DNA of 64,000 nt from Clostridiales bacterium (GTDB taxonomy: Bacteria; Bacillota; Clostridia; Christensenellales; Aristaeellaceae). A model generated the notes under the pieces. That model saw only the letters and a program-made list of their open reading frames with translations. It searched no databases and was not told the origin of the DNA. This document shows, piece after piece, positions 34,980 through 42,781 of the stretch. The position numbers and the translations under genes are program-made. Position 1 is the stretch's first letter, and the number at the start of each line of letters is the position of its first letter. The DNA lies in contig SFET01000018.1 in assembly GCA_004557125.1 (NCBI GenBank), forward strand, positions 82,533 to 146,532, in the 5' to 3' direction.

Positions 34980-36326
34980 TCACTGAACCGCGCCGGGCAG
35001 GTAAACGGTGGCAAGCATGGTACAGTCGTCCTTGCCGGGCTGCAGAAGCAGCTCGCCCTGGTGGGCGCGTACGATGCGGCGCATGGACTTGATGCCCAGG
35101 CCGCCGGGGCCGTCGCGCTTCTGGCTGAAATAGTCCATTTGTCTGCGCAGGGCGCCGGCATTCTTGCAGCTGTTGGCGACCCGGAACAGAAGCGTCCGCT
35201 CCACGATGCGCAGGGAGATGGAAATCTTCCGCGGTGCATCCGCCTCCAGGCGCTCGCAGGCCTCGATGGCGTTGTCCAGCATGTTGCCGATCAGCGTGCA
35301 CAGGTCCAGATCGCTGATCTGCAGGCTTTCGGGCGCGGGATGCATGTTCCACTCCACCTCGATGCCGGCCTCCTGCATCCGCAGATGCTTGGCCTCCAGC
35401 AGGCTGTCGATCAGCGGGTGGCCGCAATAGACCCGGGACTGGGTCTGGGAGAAGGCGTTGTTGAGGGAGATCAGATATTCGTGCTGGCGCTCATACTCGC
35501 CCTTCTGGCCGAGGGCGTCGATGGTCAGCAGGTGATTGTGAATGTCGTGGCGCAGCTGGCGGTACTGGGCGGTCTTGTCCAGCACGGCCTGCACCTGGCG
35601 CAGCTCGGCTCGCGCCTGGGCCTCCATGAAGCGCGCCTCCTCGGATTCGCGGATGCTGTTGTTGAGCTGGTGAATCAGGGAAAACAGGCCCAGAATGGCG
35701 ATCAGCGGCAGAAAGGCCGCAAGAAAGCTGATCTTCGGAAGGTTTTCCGCCAGCCACGGGCTGATCTCCAGGGCCTGCAGAAAATAGGCGTCCAGCACCA
35801 TCACGGTGGCGCTTCCCGCCATGGACAGGGAGGTGACGGCGAGGCGGCCCCACAGCTGGCGGTCCAGACGGTCCTCGATGACGTGCATGGTGCCGCGCAG
35901 GAGCAGATAGAACATCGCCGTGATGAAGGCGCAGATGCCCTCCAGCAGCAGCTGCTGCACGGGCGAGATGTTCAGGATGGACCAGCCCAGCCCCGACGCC
36001 ATCCAGACGCTGATCATCTCGGCGCAGGGAAAGAGGACCAGCCACAGCGCAAAGGCCAGCAGGCGCGTGGCCCAGCGGCCCTGATAACAGACGAAGGGCA
36101 GGAGCAGATAGACCGTGGCGGACAGCAACACGCGCTGGCTGGAGGGCAGGCGCAGCCCGGGCAGGATGATCAGGACGGCCAGAACCGCGGCCGTCGCCAG
36201 CCGGTGCAATCGGAAGTGGAAGCGCGGCTGGAGCAGCGTTTCCATCAGGGAGACATAGCAGAATTGGATGCAGAGCCCGACGAGCAAAAAGGCGGGTGTG
36301 AGCGTGGTCAGGGTCAAGGCGGTCAC
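34980..36326 (-). CDS. AgrC-like sensor histidine kinase (GHKL type)
   Basis: 448 residues. Six or seven N-terminal TM helices (about 1-215), a coiled-coil dimerisation helix with the phosphoacceptor His in QLRHDIHNHLL, and a HATPase_c domain with an N box (LDLCTLIGNMLDNAIEAC) and a G box (GGLGIKSM). This is the peptide-pheromone-sensing kinase group. Its start overlaps the response regulator stop by 4 bp (ATGA). No AgrB/AgrD peptide genes are next to it, so the ligand is unknown. Confidence 0.92.
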   Translation of the reverse strand: MTALTLTTLTPAFLLVGLCIQFCYVSLMETLLQPRFHFRLHRLATAAVLAVLIILPGLRLPSSQRVLLSATVYLLLPFVCYQGRWATRLLAFALWLVLFPCAEMISVWMASGLGWSILNISPVQQLLLEGICAFITAMFYLLLRGTMHVIEDRLDRQLWGRLAVTSLSMAGSATVMVLDAYFLQALEISPWLAENLPKISFLAAFLPLIAILGLFSLIHQLNNSIRESEEARFMEAQARAELRQVQAVLDKTAQYRQLRHDIHNHLLTIDALGQKGEYERQHEYLISLNNAFSQTQSRVYCGHPLIDSLLEAKHLRMQEAGIEVEWNMHPAPESLQISDLDLCTLIGNMLDNAIEACERLEADAPRKISISLRIVERTLLFRVANSCKNAGALRRQMDYFSQKRDGPGGLGIKSMRRIVRAHQGELLLQPGKDDCTMLATVYLPGAVQ

Positions 36327-37048
36327 CTCAGCTGATAGTGAATGAACTGCTCCAGCACCTGGGAATAGTAGCGCCGGCTGATGGGCAGGCCGGTTCCGTT
36401 CTTCAGCATGGCCCGCAAGTTGGAGCGATCGATGTGGGAAATGGCGTCCGCGCGCACCAGAAAGCTCTTGTGGATTCGCAGAAAGGCGCGATCCTCCAGC
36501 TCCGCGGCAATCTCATCCAGGCGCCGGGTCTGGCTCAGCGGTTCCGGACGGTTCTCCAGGTGGATGAACACCCGGTGGCCTGAGCTCTCGAAATAGAGGA
36601 TGTCCCGGAGCGGCACCTGCACGCTCTGCTCCCGGGTGCGGATGCAATAGCTGGTTTCCATGTTCCAGTAGAAGAGCAGAAAGCGGTTCACGGCCGCGTC
36701 GATGTCCTTGGCGTCGGCCGGCTTGGCGATGAAACCGATGGGTCGATAGGAAAATGCGGCGGGCATGCGCTCGGGATGGCTGGTGACAAAAACGATTTCC
36801 GCGCGCAGGCGCTGCGCGCGGATCTCCTCGGCAAGCCGGTAGCCGTCCTCGTCCTTCAGCGAGAGATCCAGAAAGATCAGATCCGGCTTGCATTCGGGCA
36901 GGAGCGCCCGAAGTTCCGCGCCGGAATTGCAAATCCGCACGGACGGGGCGATGCCGCGCGCCTGAAAGCACGCTTCCACCTGGGCGGCGAGCTGCTCAGC
37001 AAGTAAGCCGTCATCGTCACATATGAAAGCTGAAACCACACAACTCAT
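36323..37048 (-). CDS. LytTR response regulator (AgrA-like)
   Basis: 241 residues: an N-terminal receiver (acidic pocket ICDDD; phosphoacceptor Asp in LIFLDLSLKDEDGY; Lys in FIAKPAD) and a C-terminal LytTR DNA-binding domain (DILYFESSGHRVFIHL, RIHKSFLVR, ISRRYY). It is expected to activate target promoters after phosphorylation by the adjacent kinase. Targets are not visible. It is first in the two-gene operon. Confidence 0.94.
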   Translation of the reverse strand: MSCVVSAFICDDDGLLAEQLAAQVEACFQARGIAPSVRICNSGAELRALLPECKPDLIFLDLSLKDEDGYRLAEEIRAQRLRAEIVFVTSHPERMPAAFSYRPIGFIAKPADAKDIDAAVNRFLLFYWNMETSYCIRTREQSVQVPLRDILYFESSGHRVFIHLENRPEPLSQTRRLDEIAAELEDRAFLRIHKSFLVRADAISHIDRSNLRAMLKNGTGLPISRRYYSQVLEQFIHYQLR

Positions 37049-37233
37049 TCCTTTTGCGATGCTGTTTTAAATATAACATATCGATAACCTGTTTTCAAGC
37101 CGTTTGGCGCGGGACGAAAAAATTAATTGCAAGAAAAAATGCCCGCCGATGCATCTGGCAGGCACAAATAACTGTGTATTTGGGGATTTTGCAGGAACAA
37201 TTTGGTGAAAACTGCACAAATGCACAATGCATG

Positions 37234-38106
37234 TCAATTCCGGTTTCCGGCCTCCAGCATGTGCATCTTGTACTGCTTGGGCGTGGTACCCTTGTACTTG
37301 CGGAACTGCTTGATGAAGGCGCTGGAATCGGCGAAGCCGCACTGCACGGCCACCTCGGCCACGTTCATATCGGCGGTGGCGAGGAAGTGGGCGGCACATT
37401 CGATGCGGTAGTAGTTGAGATAGTCGATGGGCGAGCGGTGCACGATGGTGCGGAAGTAGCGGCAGAAGTACTTCGGCGAGAAGCCGGTGAGCCGGGCCAG
37501 GGTGTCCAGGGAGATGTGCTGGCCGTAGTGCTGCTCGATGTACTCCAGCGCGGGCTTGAGCTGCTCCGCCTTCTGCCAGGTGCGCTCGGAGACGGTGTGC
37601 AGCTGGGCCGTGCCGATGTTGTGCAGCTGGCCGCCCAGAAAGGCGAACACCGCGCCCAGCATGTCGATGCTGCAGCTGCCAAATTCCGTGGCCGCCAGGG
37701 CAAACAGGCGATCGACGGCCGCGCAAAAGACGGGATCGGCTTCGATCGAACCACTTTTTTGAAAGATGTTGTTGCGCAGCAGCGGCCGCAGCGCCTGGCG
37801 GCAGGATTCCACGGCCGGCGTGAGCGCCTGGGGATCGAAAACGATGCACTCGTACACGCAGTTTTCCGGCTCGCCGCCGTGAATCACACCCCCGCCGACG
37901 GTCAACAGATCGCCCGCCTCGGCCATCAGCTCGCGATCGTCCAAAAAAAGGCGCATTTTGCCGCTGCGGATCCGGATGAGCTCCGTCTCCTTGTGCCAGT
38001 GCATGGTCATGCGGTAGCGGGGATAGTTTTCATCCACGTGGTAATAGGCCAGCGGAAAGTCGCCCGTGCGGTGCTGTATCTGCTCATGATAATCCAGGTA
38101 GTGCAT
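37234..38106 (-). CDS. AraC family transcriptional regulator, probably of L-fucose use
   Basis: 290 residues. An N-terminal cupin sensor (MTMHWHKETELIRIRSGKM, GDLLTVGGGVIHGGEP) and a C-terminal pair of helix-turn-helix motifs (LDTLARLTGFSPKYFCRYFR, VAEVAVQCGFADSSAFIKQFRKYKGTTPKQY). It is divergent from fucI, so control of L-fucose isomerase is the likely role. The start ATG at 38106 has AAAGGAG upstream; the open frame continues far upstream through fucI and is not coding there. Confidence 0.92.
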   Translation of the reverse strand: MHYLDYHEQIQHRTGDFPLAYYHVDENYPRYRMTMHWHKETELIRIRSGKMRLFLDDRELMAEAGDLLTVGGGVIHGGEPENCVYECIVFDPQALTPAVESCRQALRPLLRNNIFQKSGSIEADPVFCAAVDRLFALAATEFGSCSIDMLGAVFAFLGGQLHNIGTAQLHTVSERTWQKAEQLKPALEYIEQHYGQHISLDTLARLTGFSPKYFCRYFRTIVHRSPIDYLNYYRIECAAHFLATADMNVAEVAVQCGFADSSAFIKQFRKYKGTTPKQYKMHMLEAGNRN

Positions 38107-38262
38107 ACAAAATAGGCTCCTTTCGTTATGGTGAAGATGTGACCACTTTCTGTGATTATACCACAATACAGCCCCGGAAATCAATGTTATATTGTGATTA
38201 AATCGGTGCATAGGATTTAATATTTGCACATACAACATCAAGAATTTCAGGAGGTAAGAACT
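38107..38262. promoter_or_regulatory. AraC/fucI divergent control region
   Basis: It holds a minus-strand TATAAT (38160-38155) for the AraC gene, and a plus-strand TTGTGA followed 18 bp later by TTTAAT for fucI. TGTGATTA occurs twice in direct orientation (38151-38158 and 38193-38200), 42 bp or about four helical turns apart, which suits AraC half-sites. The first copy is part of an imperfect palindrome (TGTGATTATACCACA). Confidence 0.45.
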
Positions 38263-39975
38263 ATGGCAGAAAACAGATACATCGGCGATTACCCGGTCAT
38301 CGGCATCCGCCCCACCATCGACGGCCGCCGCGGCGCCCTGAAGGTTCGCGAGAGCCTGGAGGAGCAGACCATGAACATGGCCCTCTCCGCCAAGAAGCTC
38401 TTTGAGGAGAACCTGCGCTACACCAACGGCGAGCCCGTGAAGGTCATCATCGCGGATACCACCATCGGCCGCGTCGCCGAGGCCGCCGCCTGCGAGGAGA
38501 AGTTCCGCAAGAACGGCGTTGCCATCACCCTGACCGTGACCCCCTGCTGGTGCTACGGCTCCGAGACCATGGACATGGATCGCAACACCATCAAGGGCGT
38601 TTGGGGCTTCAACGGCACCGAACGTCCCGGCGCGGTGTACCTGGCCTCCGTGCTGGCCACCCACGCCCAGAAGGGCCTGCCGGCCTTCGGCATCTACGGC
38701 CATGACGTGCAGGACGCCGACGATACCTCCATCCCCGCCGACGTCGAGGAGAAGCTGCTTCGCTTCGCCCGCGCAGCCGTCGCCGTGGCCACCATGCGCG
38801 GAAAGAGCTACCTGCAGATCGGTTCCATCTGCATGGGCATCGGCGGCTCCATCATCGATTCCAAGTTCATCGAGGAATACCTGGGCATGCGCGTCGAGTC
38901 CGTGGACGAGGTGGAAATCATCCGCCGCATGACCGAGGGCATCTACGACGAGGCCGAGTATCAGAAGCTCAAGGCCTGGGCCGATGAGAACGTCATCGAG
39001 GGCTTCGACAAGAACCCCGTCGAGCTGCAGCACAGCCCCGAGCAGAAGAAGAAGGACTGGGAGTTCACCCTGAAGATGTACCTGATCATCAAGGATCTGA
39101 TGAACGGCAATCCGAAGCTGCCCGCGGGCAACGAGGAGGAGGCTGTGGGTCACAACGCCCTGGCCGCCGGCTTCCAGGGCCAGCGTCAGTGGACCGACTT
39201 CTATCCGAACTGCGACTTCCCCGAGGCCATGCTGAACACCTCCTTCGACCACAACGGCGCTCGCGAGCCCTACGTGCTGGCCACCGAGAACGACGTGCTC
39301 AACGGCCTGGGCATGATGTTCATGAAGCTGCTCACCAACAAGCCCCAGATGTTCGCCGACGTGCGCACCTACTGGAGCTGCTGCCTGGACGCCAACGGCC
39401 AGGCCCGCGACGCAGAAGGCAAGCGCGTGATGAAGCCCTGGTACGAGGTCACTGAGGCCGACCAGAAGGCCATCATGGCCAACACCACCTGGAACTACGC
39501 CGACCTGGGCTACTTCCGTGGCGGCGGATATTCCTCCCGCTTCGTGACCGACTGCGAGATGCCCGCGACCATGATCCGCCTGAACCTGGTGGACGGCCTG
39601 GGCCCGATGCTGCAGATCGCCGAGGGCTGGACCGTGGAGCTGCCCGAGGAAGTCACCGACAAGCTGTGGAAGCGCACCGACTACACCTGGCCCTGCACCT
39701 GGTTCGCACCCCGCTGCGACGGCAAGGAGGGCAGCCCGTTCAAGACCGCCTATGACGTGATGAACAACTGGGGCGCCAACCACGGCGCGATCAGCTACGG
39801 CCACATCGGCGCCGACCTGATCACCATGTGCTCCATGCTGCGCATCCCGGTGGCCATGCACAACGTGCCCGCCGACAAGATCTTCCGTCCCTCTGCCTGG
39901 AATGCCTTCGGCATGGACAAGGAGGGCGCCGACTATCGCGCCTGCAAGAACTACGGCCCGTTCTACAAGACGTAA
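38263..39975 (+). CDS. fucI: L-fucose isomerase
   Basis: 570 residues, full length for FucI. Family phrases are GIRPTIDGRRGALKVRESLEEQ, WGFNGTERPGAVYL and GIYGHDVQDADD; the metal-binding Glu and Asp are in the GAREPYVLATENDVLNG region. It isomerises L-fucose to L-fuculose (and D-arabinose to D-ribulose) with manganese. AGGAGG precedes ATG 38263. Fuculokinase and transporter genes are not adjacent, so the pathway is dispersed or partial here. Confidence 0.96.
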   Translation: MAENRYIGDYPVIGIRPTIDGRRGALKVRESLEEQTMNMALSAKKLFEENLRYTNGEPVKVIIADTTIGRVAEAAACEEKFRKNGVAITLTVTPCWCYGSETMDMDRNTIKGVWGFNGTERPGAVYLASVLATHAQKGLPAFGIYGHDVQDADDTSIPADVEEKLLRFARAAVAVATMRGKSYLQIGSICMGIGGSIIDSKFIEEYLGMRVESVDEVEIIRRMTEGIYDEAEYQKLKAWADENVIEGFDKNPVELQHSPEQKKKDWEFTLKMYLIIKDLMNGNPKLPAGNEEEAVGHNALAAGFQGQRQWTDFYPNCDFPEAMLNTSFDHNGAREPYVLATENDVLNGLGMMFMKLLTNKPQMFADVRTYWSCCLDANGQARDAEGKRVMKPWYEVTEADQKAIMANTTWNYADLGYFRGGGYSSRFVTDCEMPATMIRLNLVDGLGPMLQIAEGWTVELPEEVTDKLWKRTDYTWPCTWFAPRCDGKEGSPFKTAYDVMNNWGANHGAISYGHIGADLITMCSMLRIPVAMHNVPADKIFRPSAWNAFGMDKEGADYRACKNYGPFYKT

Positions 39976-40010
39976 GCACCATTTCAAACCGCCGCTTCCC
40001 GCGGCGCACG

Positions 40011-40044
40011 ACCCCGGCTTCGCAACTGCGGAGCCGGGGTTTTT
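40011..40044 (+). terminator. Terminator after fucI
   Basis: ACCCCGGCT (40011-40019) pairs with AGCCGGGGT (40032-40040), with a nested CGCA/TGCG helix, followed by TTTTT. Confidence 0.9.
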
Positions 40045-40162
40045 GTCGCATGCGCACCTCTGCGGCGCAGAATTCGCCCCGCACCGGTTGTTCCCCGGAG
40101 GCATAGGATGCAGTGAATCCCATGGAGGCCTTGCGCTTCCATACAGAAAGGAGAATATTCCT

Positions 40163-41077
40163 GTGGCGATCCTTCAATCCTGTACCTCCGGCTGCGGCTG
40201 CAACAGCTGCGGCTGTAATGGCTGTGCCACCGTCCGCAGCACCGGCTGCGGATGCAACAACTGCGGATGCAACACCGCGCGCAGCACTGCCTGCGGATGC
40301 AACACCTGTGGATGTGCGACCGTGCGCAGCAACTGCAATTGCTTCGGCGTGCTGCGCAACATTGCCGGCCCCGTCTCCCGCTGCGGAAGCTGCAACTGCA
40401 ACTTCCCCTTCTTCACCGGCCCCTGCGGCCCCTGCAATTCCTGCACGAGCTGCGGCTGCAATACCTGCGGCTGTAATAACTGTGGCTGCAACACCACGCG
40501 CAGCAATACCTGCGGCTGCAATACCTGCGGATGCAATACCTGTGGCTGCACCACCACGCGTAGCAATACCTGCGGCTGCACCACCACGCGCAGCACCGGC
40601 TGCGGATGCAACGATTGCTGCGACGACTGTTGCGACAACTGTTGCAACGACTGCTGCTGTGACGACTGCTGCTGCCATGCCGGCGCCACCTTTGCGGCGA
40701 ACACGCCGGTGGAGCTGGCCGAGGGGGACGCCGTGGTACTGAGTCCCACCTTCGAGAGCCCCGGAGAGTTCGCGTCCACCCGCGAGGGCATCGAGATTCT
40801 GCAGAGCGGTACCTATCTGATTCTGTACACGGTGCACATTCCCGCCAACCATGCGGTATCGAGCCGCTTCGTGCTGACCCTGAACGGCGAGCGCATCGCC
40901 GCATCGGCCATGGACGTGGCCACCGAGGGCGACTGCACCACCAACGGTTTCACCATGCACGCGATGGTCAACGCGCAGGCGGGCAGCCTGCTGAAGCTGG
41001 TGGCGCTGAACCCGGTGTCCATCTGCCCGTCCTCCGCATCCAACGTCTTTACCCTGTCCATCACCCGCCTGCACTGA
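40163..41077 (+). CDS. Cysteine-rich repeat protein fused to a BclA/C1q-like C-terminal domain
   Basis: 304 residues, GTG start with AAAGGAG 8 bp upstream. Residues 1-171 hold 50 Cys (about 29%) in units such as CGCNTCGCNTTRSNT, then a terminal CC-rich run (CCDDCCDNCCNDCCCDDCCCH). A short break at about 58-80 contains Phe, Val and Pro. Residues about 173-304 match the C-terminal trimerising jelly-roll domain of clostridial BclA-type exosporium glycoproteins (FAANTP, SGTYLILYTVHI, AVSSRFVLTLNGERI, SNVFTLSITRLH). The collagen-like stalk of BclA is replaced by the Cys repeats. No signal peptide is seen, as for other spore-surface proteins. Spore-surface or metal-binding roles are inferences. Confidence 0.8.
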   Translation: MAILQSCTSGCGCNSCGCNGCATVRSTGCGCNNCGCNTARSTACGCNTCGCATVRSNCNCFGVLRNIAGPVSRCGSCNCNFPFFTGPCGPCNSCTSCGCNTCGCNNCGCNTTRSNTCGCNTCGCNTCGCTTTRSNTCGCTTTRSTGCGCNDCCDDCCDNCCNDCCCDDCCCHAGATFAANTPVELAEGDAVVLSPTFESPGEFASTREGIEILQSGTYLILYTVHIPANHAVSSRFVLTLNGERIAASAMDVATEGDCTTNGFTMHAMVNAQAGSLLKLVALNPVSICPSSASNVFTLSITRLH

Positions 41078-41092
41078 GCTTCATCAATGCCT

Positions 41093-41127
41093 GGCTCCGC
41101 CTCGGGGTTTCCGAAGCGGAGCCCTTT
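41093..41127 (+). terminator. Weak terminator after the Cys-rich gene
   Basis: GGCTCCGC (41093-41100) pairs with GCGGAGCC (41116-41123), with an inner TCGG/CCGA helix, followed by CTTTA. Confidence 0.6.
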
Positions 41128-41194
41128 ATGCGGCAAAGCACAGGGCCGGCGACCTTTCCCGCGCATCATTCCGAAAAATTTCACAATTCTCCCC

Positions 41195-41222
41195 TTGCAA
41201 AAGCTGTCAGAATGCGTATAAT
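41195..41222 (+). promoter_or_regulatory. Promoter of rpsF-ssb-rpsR
   Basis: TTGCAA (41195-41200), 16 bp, TATAAT (41217-41222). Confidence 0.85.
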
Positions 41223-41241
41223 TAAGTATTAGCGCATCCTT

Positions 41242-41264
41242 GCCACGGTAAAACCGACCGTGGC
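41242..41264 (+). promoter_or_regulatory. Hairpin in the rpsF leader, possible S6:S18 autoregulatory site
   Basis: GCCACGGT (41242-41249) pairs with ACCGTGGC (41257-41264) around a loop ending in CCG. A hairpin with a CCG element in rpsF leaders is the described binding site for the S6:S18 complex; the match here rests on position and loop only. Confidence 0.5.
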
Positions 41265-41290
41265 CAAAGTCCATAAGGAGGTGAAAACAC

Positions 41291-41734
41291 ATGAATCAAT
41301 ATGAAGTCATGTACGTCATTGACGCGGCGCTGGAGGACAGCGCTCGCATCGAACTGATCGACCGTTTTTCTGATCTGGTCAAGAAGAATGGCGGCGAAAT
41401 CGATCGCGTGGACGAGTGGGGCAAGCGTCGCCTGGCCTACGCCATCAATTACAAGACCGAGGGCTACTATGTGCTGATGTACATCAAGGCGCCTTCCGAG
41501 CTGCCGAAGGAACTGGAGCGCAACTTCCAGATCAACGACAAGGTTCTCCGCTCTCTCGTGATCCGTTACGAGGGTGAGGTTCCCGCCAAGCGCGAGCCCC
41601 TGAAGCCCTACGCTGCCCGCGAGGCCGCCGCTCCGGCCGCTGAGCCGGTCGCCGAGGCCGCTGCGCCCGCTGTTGAGGCTCCCGCAGCCCCCGCAGTCGT
41701 TGACGACGAAAAGCCCGAGTCGGAGGCCGAATAA
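41291..41734 (+). CDS. rpsF: 30S ribosomal protein S6
   Basis: 147 residues. The S6 core (NQYEVMYVIDAALED through VLRSLVIRYE) fills residues 1-98. It is followed by an Ala/Pro/Glu-rich tail of about 50 residues that ends in acidic residues and lengthens the usual ~95-residue protein. S6 pairs with S18 on the 30S platform. AAGGAGG precedes the ATG. It is first in the conserved rpsF-ssb-rpsR operon. Confidence 0.97.
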   Translation: MNQYEVMYVIDAALEDSARIELIDRFSDLVKKNGGEIDRVDEWGKRRLAYAINYKTEGYYVLMYIKAPSELPKELERNFQINDKVLRSLVIRYEGEVPAKREPLKPYAAREAAAPAAEPVAEAAAPAVEAPAAPAVVDDEKPESEAE

Positions 41735-41764
41735 GGTCCAATCCTACGAAGGCAGGTGCAAATC

Positions 41765-42199
41765 ATGAACAAAGCTATTTTGATCGGAAACCTTGCAAAT
41801 GATCCCGAGAGCCGCACCACGTCCTCCGGAATTGCCCAGTGCACGTTCCGCCTGGCCGTGCAGCGCCGCTTTGCCAACCAGCAGGGCGTGCGCGAGGCCG
41901 ACTTTCTGACCATCGTTTGCTGGCGGCAGACCGCGGAGCTGTGCGCCCGCTATCTGTCCAAGGGCCGCAAGGTCGCGGTGGAAGGCAGCATTCAGACCCG
42001 TTCCTATGATGCGCAGGACGGCACGAAGCGCTACGTCACCGAGATCATCGCCGACAATGTTGAGTTTCTCTCTTCCCGCGAGGACGGCGGCAGCCGCCCG
42101 GGCAACTTCGCCCCCGCTTCTCCCGCACCCGCGCCCAGAAACGCTTCTCCGGCAAGCAGCGACTTTACCGAGGTTGACGACGACGAGCTTCCGTTCTGA
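41765..42199 (+). CDS. ssb: Single-stranded DNA-binding protein
   Basis: 144 residues. An OB fold (MNKAILIGNLANDPESR, FRLAVQRRF, WRQTAELCARYLSKGRKVAVEGSI), then a Pro/Ala/Ser linker and the acidic tip DDDELPF that recruits replication and repair partners. ATG 41765 is preceded by AGGTG; a GTG at 41756 is possible but badly spaced. It lies between rpsF and rpsR as usual. Confidence 0.97.
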   Translation: MNKAILIGNLANDPESRTTSSGIAQCTFRLAVQRRFANQQGVREADFLTIVCWRQTAELCARYLSKGRKVAVEGSIQTRSYDAQDGTKRYVTEIIADNVEFLSSREDGGSRPGNFAPASPAPAPRNASPASSDFTEVDDDELPF

Positions 42200-42259
42200 C
42201 AGGGAAGCGGCCCTGTGGCCGCCCGACCCACTTCTTGAACCAATATAGGAGGAACAAAC

Positions 42260-42514
42260 ATGTCTGAAGATAGAGGCGATCGCGTACGCCGTCCCCGTGG
42301 CCGCAAGCCGCGCCGGAAGGTTTGCCAGTTCTGCGTTGAAAAAGTTCAGCACATCGATTACAAGGATGTCATGAGACTTCGCCGCTTCACCAGCGAGCGC
42401 GGCAAGATCCTGCCCCGCCGCATGACCGGCACCTGTGCGAAGCATCAGCGTCAGCTGTCCACCGCCATCAAGCGCGCCCGGACCATCGCTCTGATGCCGT
42501 ACGTGTCCGAATAA
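42260..42514 (+). CDS. rpsR: 30S ribosomal protein S18
   Basis: 84 residues. The signatures are KVCQFC near the N-terminus, IDYKDVMRLRRFTSERGKILPRRMTGTCAKHQRQL and IKRARTIALMPY. The Cys residues (CQFC plus the later CAKH) fit the zinc-binding form of S18. AGGAGG precedes the ATG. It is last in the operon, before a strong terminator. Confidence 0.97.
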   Translation: MSEDRGDRVRRPRGRKPRRKVCQFCVEKVQHIDYKDVMRLRRFTSERGKILPRRMTGTCAKHQRQLSTAIKRARTIALMPYVSE

Positions 42515-42542
42515 GCGGACGCGCCGACAAGCGCAAGGAATC

Positions 42543-42573
42543 CGTCCCCGTGGAACCACGGGGGCGTTTTTTT
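42543..42573 (+). terminator. Terminator of rpsF-ssb-rpsR
   Basis: An 11-bp stem (42543-42553 with 42556-42566), then seven T. Confidence 0.95.
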
Positions 42574-42661
42574 CGTCTATACAGCAGAGGTATATTTTTC
42601 CACTGCGGATGCCTCAGTTGCGCCGCCAATGTGAAAAAACCTGGGTAATTGCCGGATTTTG

Positions 42662-42690
42662 TTGAAGCGCCTGCGCAAGTGCGCTACAAT
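42662..42690 (+). promoter_or_regulatory. Promoter of the family 5 binding-protein gene
   Basis: TTGAAG (42662-42667), 17 bp, TACAAT (42685-42690). Confidence 0.8.
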
Positions 42691-42781
42691 AAAAATGGAT
42701 ATGGAGCACCTTGGCTCCATCTGATGCGGACACAGGACGCGCGCCGATGCGCGTCGGGACGATACACAGGAGGTACGCGAT

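Noticed and set aside
40190..40680. CRISPR-like short repeats
   Set aside because: The periodic units encode CGCN repeats in frame and are contiguous without unique spacers; no cas genes are present.
40113..40742. 209-residue Ala/Pro-rich open frame overlapping the Cys-rich gene
   Set aside because: A frame-shifted reading of the TGC-rich repeats. The chosen frame has the ribosome binding site and continues into the BclA-like domain.
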